Below, in pieces: positions 18,745 to 20,684 of a DNA stretch of 20,684 bases. This stretch comes from a virus. Position numbers and translations under genes: made by a program. Position 1 is the stretch's first letter. Each line of letters begins with the position of its first letter. The DNA lies in the IMG/VR virus record IMGVR_UViG_3300020159_003429, positions 1-20,684 of that record. One strand, 5' to 3'. The notes under the pieces were generated by a model. It was not told where the DNA came from and ran no database searches. It saw nothing but the letters and a program-made list of their open reading frames with translations.

Positions 18745-20054
18745 TATTCAACCGCCTTCTTGCCAAGAGCGGCCTTGAGAGCCAGCATCTTTGCGTCTGA
18801 CTTATCCTTATTCAACAAAAGAGCCTCAACGAATTTCTTGGAGGCCACACCGGGCTTAGGAGACGCTACAATAGAACGAGGGATTACGATCTCGCCAGGT
18901 GATAGCATGGCAGGAACCGTATCATTGGCCTCATCATCCATCTTATCATAATGGCCCATAGCAGCACTCACTTCACCGCCCTCGGCCATACATTCGCCAC
19001 CTTCGGCTAATTTATTCTTCTTAGCCATCTTCATCATAGTGGCGTACGCAACACGCTCTCCCTCTTCAGCGCCGTACTGCTCCTTGAAGCCCTTCATGTT
19101 CTTCTTGGCAGCGGCATGGGCAGCTATCTGCTTCGCCTTAGAGACCTTTCCACCCTGTGCGTAGCGCTGGATCAATCCACCCTGAGCCGCTTTTTTAGGA
19201 ACGGGGCTTTTCAATTCAGCTACCGTTTTTGCCACACCACCTAATTGGCCACGTGCACGAGCGGCCGATTCATATGCACTAATTTCTTGGCTAAGTTTCA
19301 GGCGGTCGGCCTCTTGCTTCGCTTTTTGGTCCGCCTCAGCCGCATCGAATTCGCGCTTCCGCTGTGATTCCTGGGTCTCGACACCAAGACGCTCTTGGCC
19401 AAGGCCTGCGGTGGCAGAGGTACCAAACAACTGGCCTTCAGCCGTTCGCATATTACCAAGTACGTTCCCAAGGGCGGCCTCAGCAGCCTGCTGCTCCTGG
19501 GCACGCAATATTGAAGCCTGTCCTGCAGATTGCTGAGAGATGTCAGCCTGTTGACGGAGCAGCAGACGTTGGGCTAAAGCGGGGTTGATGCCCCGACCAG
19601 CGGCGGCAAGACGTCCTGCAGCATCCCGAGCATTTTGCTCCATGGATTGGCGGAGCTGCAGCTCAGCTACGGACGGGCCTCCACGACCTTCCGCACGCGC
19701 CCGAAGGACGTCAGCCAATGATTGCTGCTGACGACCGGCAGCTTGACTCGCGGCTTGGGCCTGCCTCAAATAATCATAATAAGCAGCCTTCTCGAACTCG
19801 GACATCCGACCAACAGCCGCCGGATTAATCAAATTTGCTTCAAATTTCTGGCGTTCTGGACCCATCAGTCCTGCACTTACTAAAAGATTAGCCCCACCTT
19901 CAGTGGCTAATCCTGCACCGCCTTTTTCATTAAGATATCCTCTTTCTTCATCAGTTAGTGGGCGACCCTTTTGCCATTCTGCTAGTTTTTCTAGGTTCGT
20001 TTTGCCAGACCCGTCCCCTGCAAAGAATTCCACGATGCTGTCATACCAGGCCAT
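18744..20054 (-). CDS. Putative internal virion protein with VPAMLSPGE motif (436 residues)
   Basis: The ATG at 20054 (MAWYDSIVEFFAGDGSGKTN) has GAGGTG upstream. The N-terminal 100 residues include a charged region, followed by a glutamine/alanine-rich helical section (about 95-260, ALAQRLLLRQQADISQQ). The C-terminal third has several GG-turn repeats (AAQGGLIQRYAQGGKV, LAEGGECMAEGGEV) and the motif VPAMLSPGEIVIPRSIV at about residues 380-396. That motif is familiar from phage tape-measure ends and virion proteins. GSGK near the start is not in a P-loop fold context. Probably a small member of the ejection/internal protein set. Confidence 0.6.
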   Translation of the reverse strand: MAWYDSIVEFFAGDGSGKTNLEKLAEWQKGRPLTDEERGYLNEKGGAGLATEGGANLLVSAGLMGPERQKFEANLINPAAVGRMSEFEKAAYYDYLRQAQAASQAAGRQQQSLADVLRARAEGRGGPSVAELQLRQSMEQNARDAAGRLAAAGRGINPALAQRLLLRQQADISQQSAGQASILRAQEQQAAEAALGNVLGNMRTAEGQLFGTSATAGLGQERLGVETQESQRKREFDAAEADQKAKQEADRLKLSQEISAYESAARARGQLGGVAKTVAELKSPVPKKAAQGGLIQRYAQGGKVSKAKQIAAHAAAKKNMKGFKEQYGAEEGERVAYATMMKMAKKNKLAEGGECMAEGGEVSAAMGHYDKMDDEANDTVPAMLSPGEIVIPRSIVASPKPGVASKKFVEALLLNKDKSDAKMLALKAALGKKAVE

Positions 20055-20089
20055 AGCACACCTCTTTTTAGTAAACGGTTATAAATGAC

Positions 20090-20684
20090 TTAGCCGAACA
20101 CCTTGGTGTCTGGCAGGCGGTTCTTACCGCCGATGACCCCGTAGGAGAGACGTACGTTCGATAGATTGTATCCCTCAGCAGTCATGAGCACGTCCGAAAC
20201 CCGCATCTTGAAGCTCATGCACTTCTGAACAGAGGGCCGGATCTCGTATTGATAAAGATCAAATACTCCACCGTACGGCGTTTCGACCCCGTAGACACCC
20301 GTTCCGTATACTGCAGGAGCGGTCGGAACTACCGTAATAACTTGGCTATAAGCGTTATTGTAGTTGTAGAACAATTCAATCTGGAGATCATGCGCGCTCT
20401 TGAATTCACCAAGGAGCTGGGCGGCCCAGAATCTCTGGTATCCTTGCACCCCTCCGAATTGAAACCAGTTGGTCGTGAATTCCATCGGGTAGGGAGTTCC
20501 GTCATCCGAATATATTGTAGGATCTTCGACGGGCACGAGACCGGTAGACTTAATAAACGCGTGAGTGCTGTTCCAGATGCAGGAATCCACCGCATAAAGG
20601 TTTGTGAATGTAGCCCAGTTGTCCACGAAGTAATCGTATACTAGGAAAATGCCGCTATCAAGCGTAAGGCGGACCTGATTCACA
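20090..20684 (-). CDS. C-terminal part of a beta-propeller-like virion protein (cut by window edge)
   Basis: The frame enters from the right edge, so the start is outside the window; the GTG at 20683 is not a credible start. The visible 197 residues include repeat-like beta segments (FLVYDYFVDNWATFTNL) typical of propeller blades, then NWFQFGGVQGYQRFWAAQL and a beta-rich end. The pattern of 'YDY..W..' blades followed by a FGG-x-QG-x-Q-R-F end domain resembles packaged-DNA stabilisation or tail-hub proteins of podoviruses such as the P22 gp10 group. That match is from general pattern only. It is the first gene of the visible late operon. Confidence 0.55.
   Translation of the reverse strand, partial: VNQVRLTLDSGIFLVYDYFVDNWATFTNLYAVDSCIWNSTHAFIKSTGLVPVEDPTIYSDDGTPYPMEFTTNWFQFGGVQGYQRFWAAQLLGEFKSAHDLQIELFYNYNNAYSQVITVVPTAPAVYGTGVYGVETPYGGVFDLYQYEIRPSVQKCMSFKMRVSDVLMTAEGYNLSNVRLSYGVIGGKNRLPDTKVFG

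Noticed and set aside
18744-20054. P-loop ATPase call for the 436-residue protein based on GSGK near the start
   Set aside because: The string is DGSGKTN in a short charged region without the preceding strand or a Walker B; composition is that of a virion protein.
1-20684. Genome-wide TAG recoding (for example to glutamine)
   Set aside because: Long late genes contain no internal TAG, and TAG ends the primase, scaffold-like, HTH and last membrane-protein genes in normal positions followed by SDs or close stops. Only two small frames carry in-frame ambers.

Overview
This window is a stretch of a tailed double-stranded DNA phage (or prophage). The large terminase, small terminase, portal and scaffold-like genes are recognisable, and the genes are tightly packed with 1-14 base overlaps and clear Shine-Dalgarno (SD) sequences. 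No tail tape measure, sheath or tube gene is visible. A large portal, long alanine-rich putative internal virion proteins and a propeller-like protein favour a short-tailed (podovirus-like) phage, but this is inference. The host cannot be named. Base composition is medium and standard bacterial start and stop signals are used.

Layout. (1) 1-1761, minus strand: a small reading frame interrupted by an in-frame amber codon at the left edge, a roughly 160-base gene-poor gap, then four tandem related beta-rich proteins of 115-121 residues expressed from an extended -10 promoter at 1780-1788. (2) 1762-1878: divergent promoter region. (3) 1879-5813, plus strand, an early or replication block: a 32-residue tryptophan-rich peptide, three ribbon-helix-helix (RHH) proteins (the second split by an in-frame amber codon), a nested 290-base inverted-repeat array, a 46-residue acidic protein, a primase-polymerase/SF3 helicase, and a 58-residue protein. 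(4) 5818-5850: a hairpin between convergent genes. (5) 5855-20684, minus strand, the late block. In order of transcription (right to left): propeller-like protein (cut by the window), 436-, 872- and 994-residue virion proteins, coiled-coil protein, GNAT-like protein, 101-residue protein, small terminase, large terminase, zinc-finger-like protein, portal, free-standing HTH protein, scaffold-like protein, and three small membrane proteins that may be lysis functions.

The most interesting region is 1980-5813. Three related RHH proteins flank a symmetric array of TTTTCACAATTT repeats. The promoter of the third RHH gene sits at the array's edge, and a self-contained primase-polymerase/helicase lies immediately downstream. 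This resembles the replicon logic of plasmids such as pRN1 (CopG-type RHH repressor plus primase-polymerase-helicase) placed inside a phage genome, and the array is a strong candidate for replication origin and operator. Two small genes in the window carry in-frame TAG codons behind good SD sequences, which raises readthrough or recent decay. No major capsid gene or endolysin is recognisable although scaffold-like and possible lysis genes are present.
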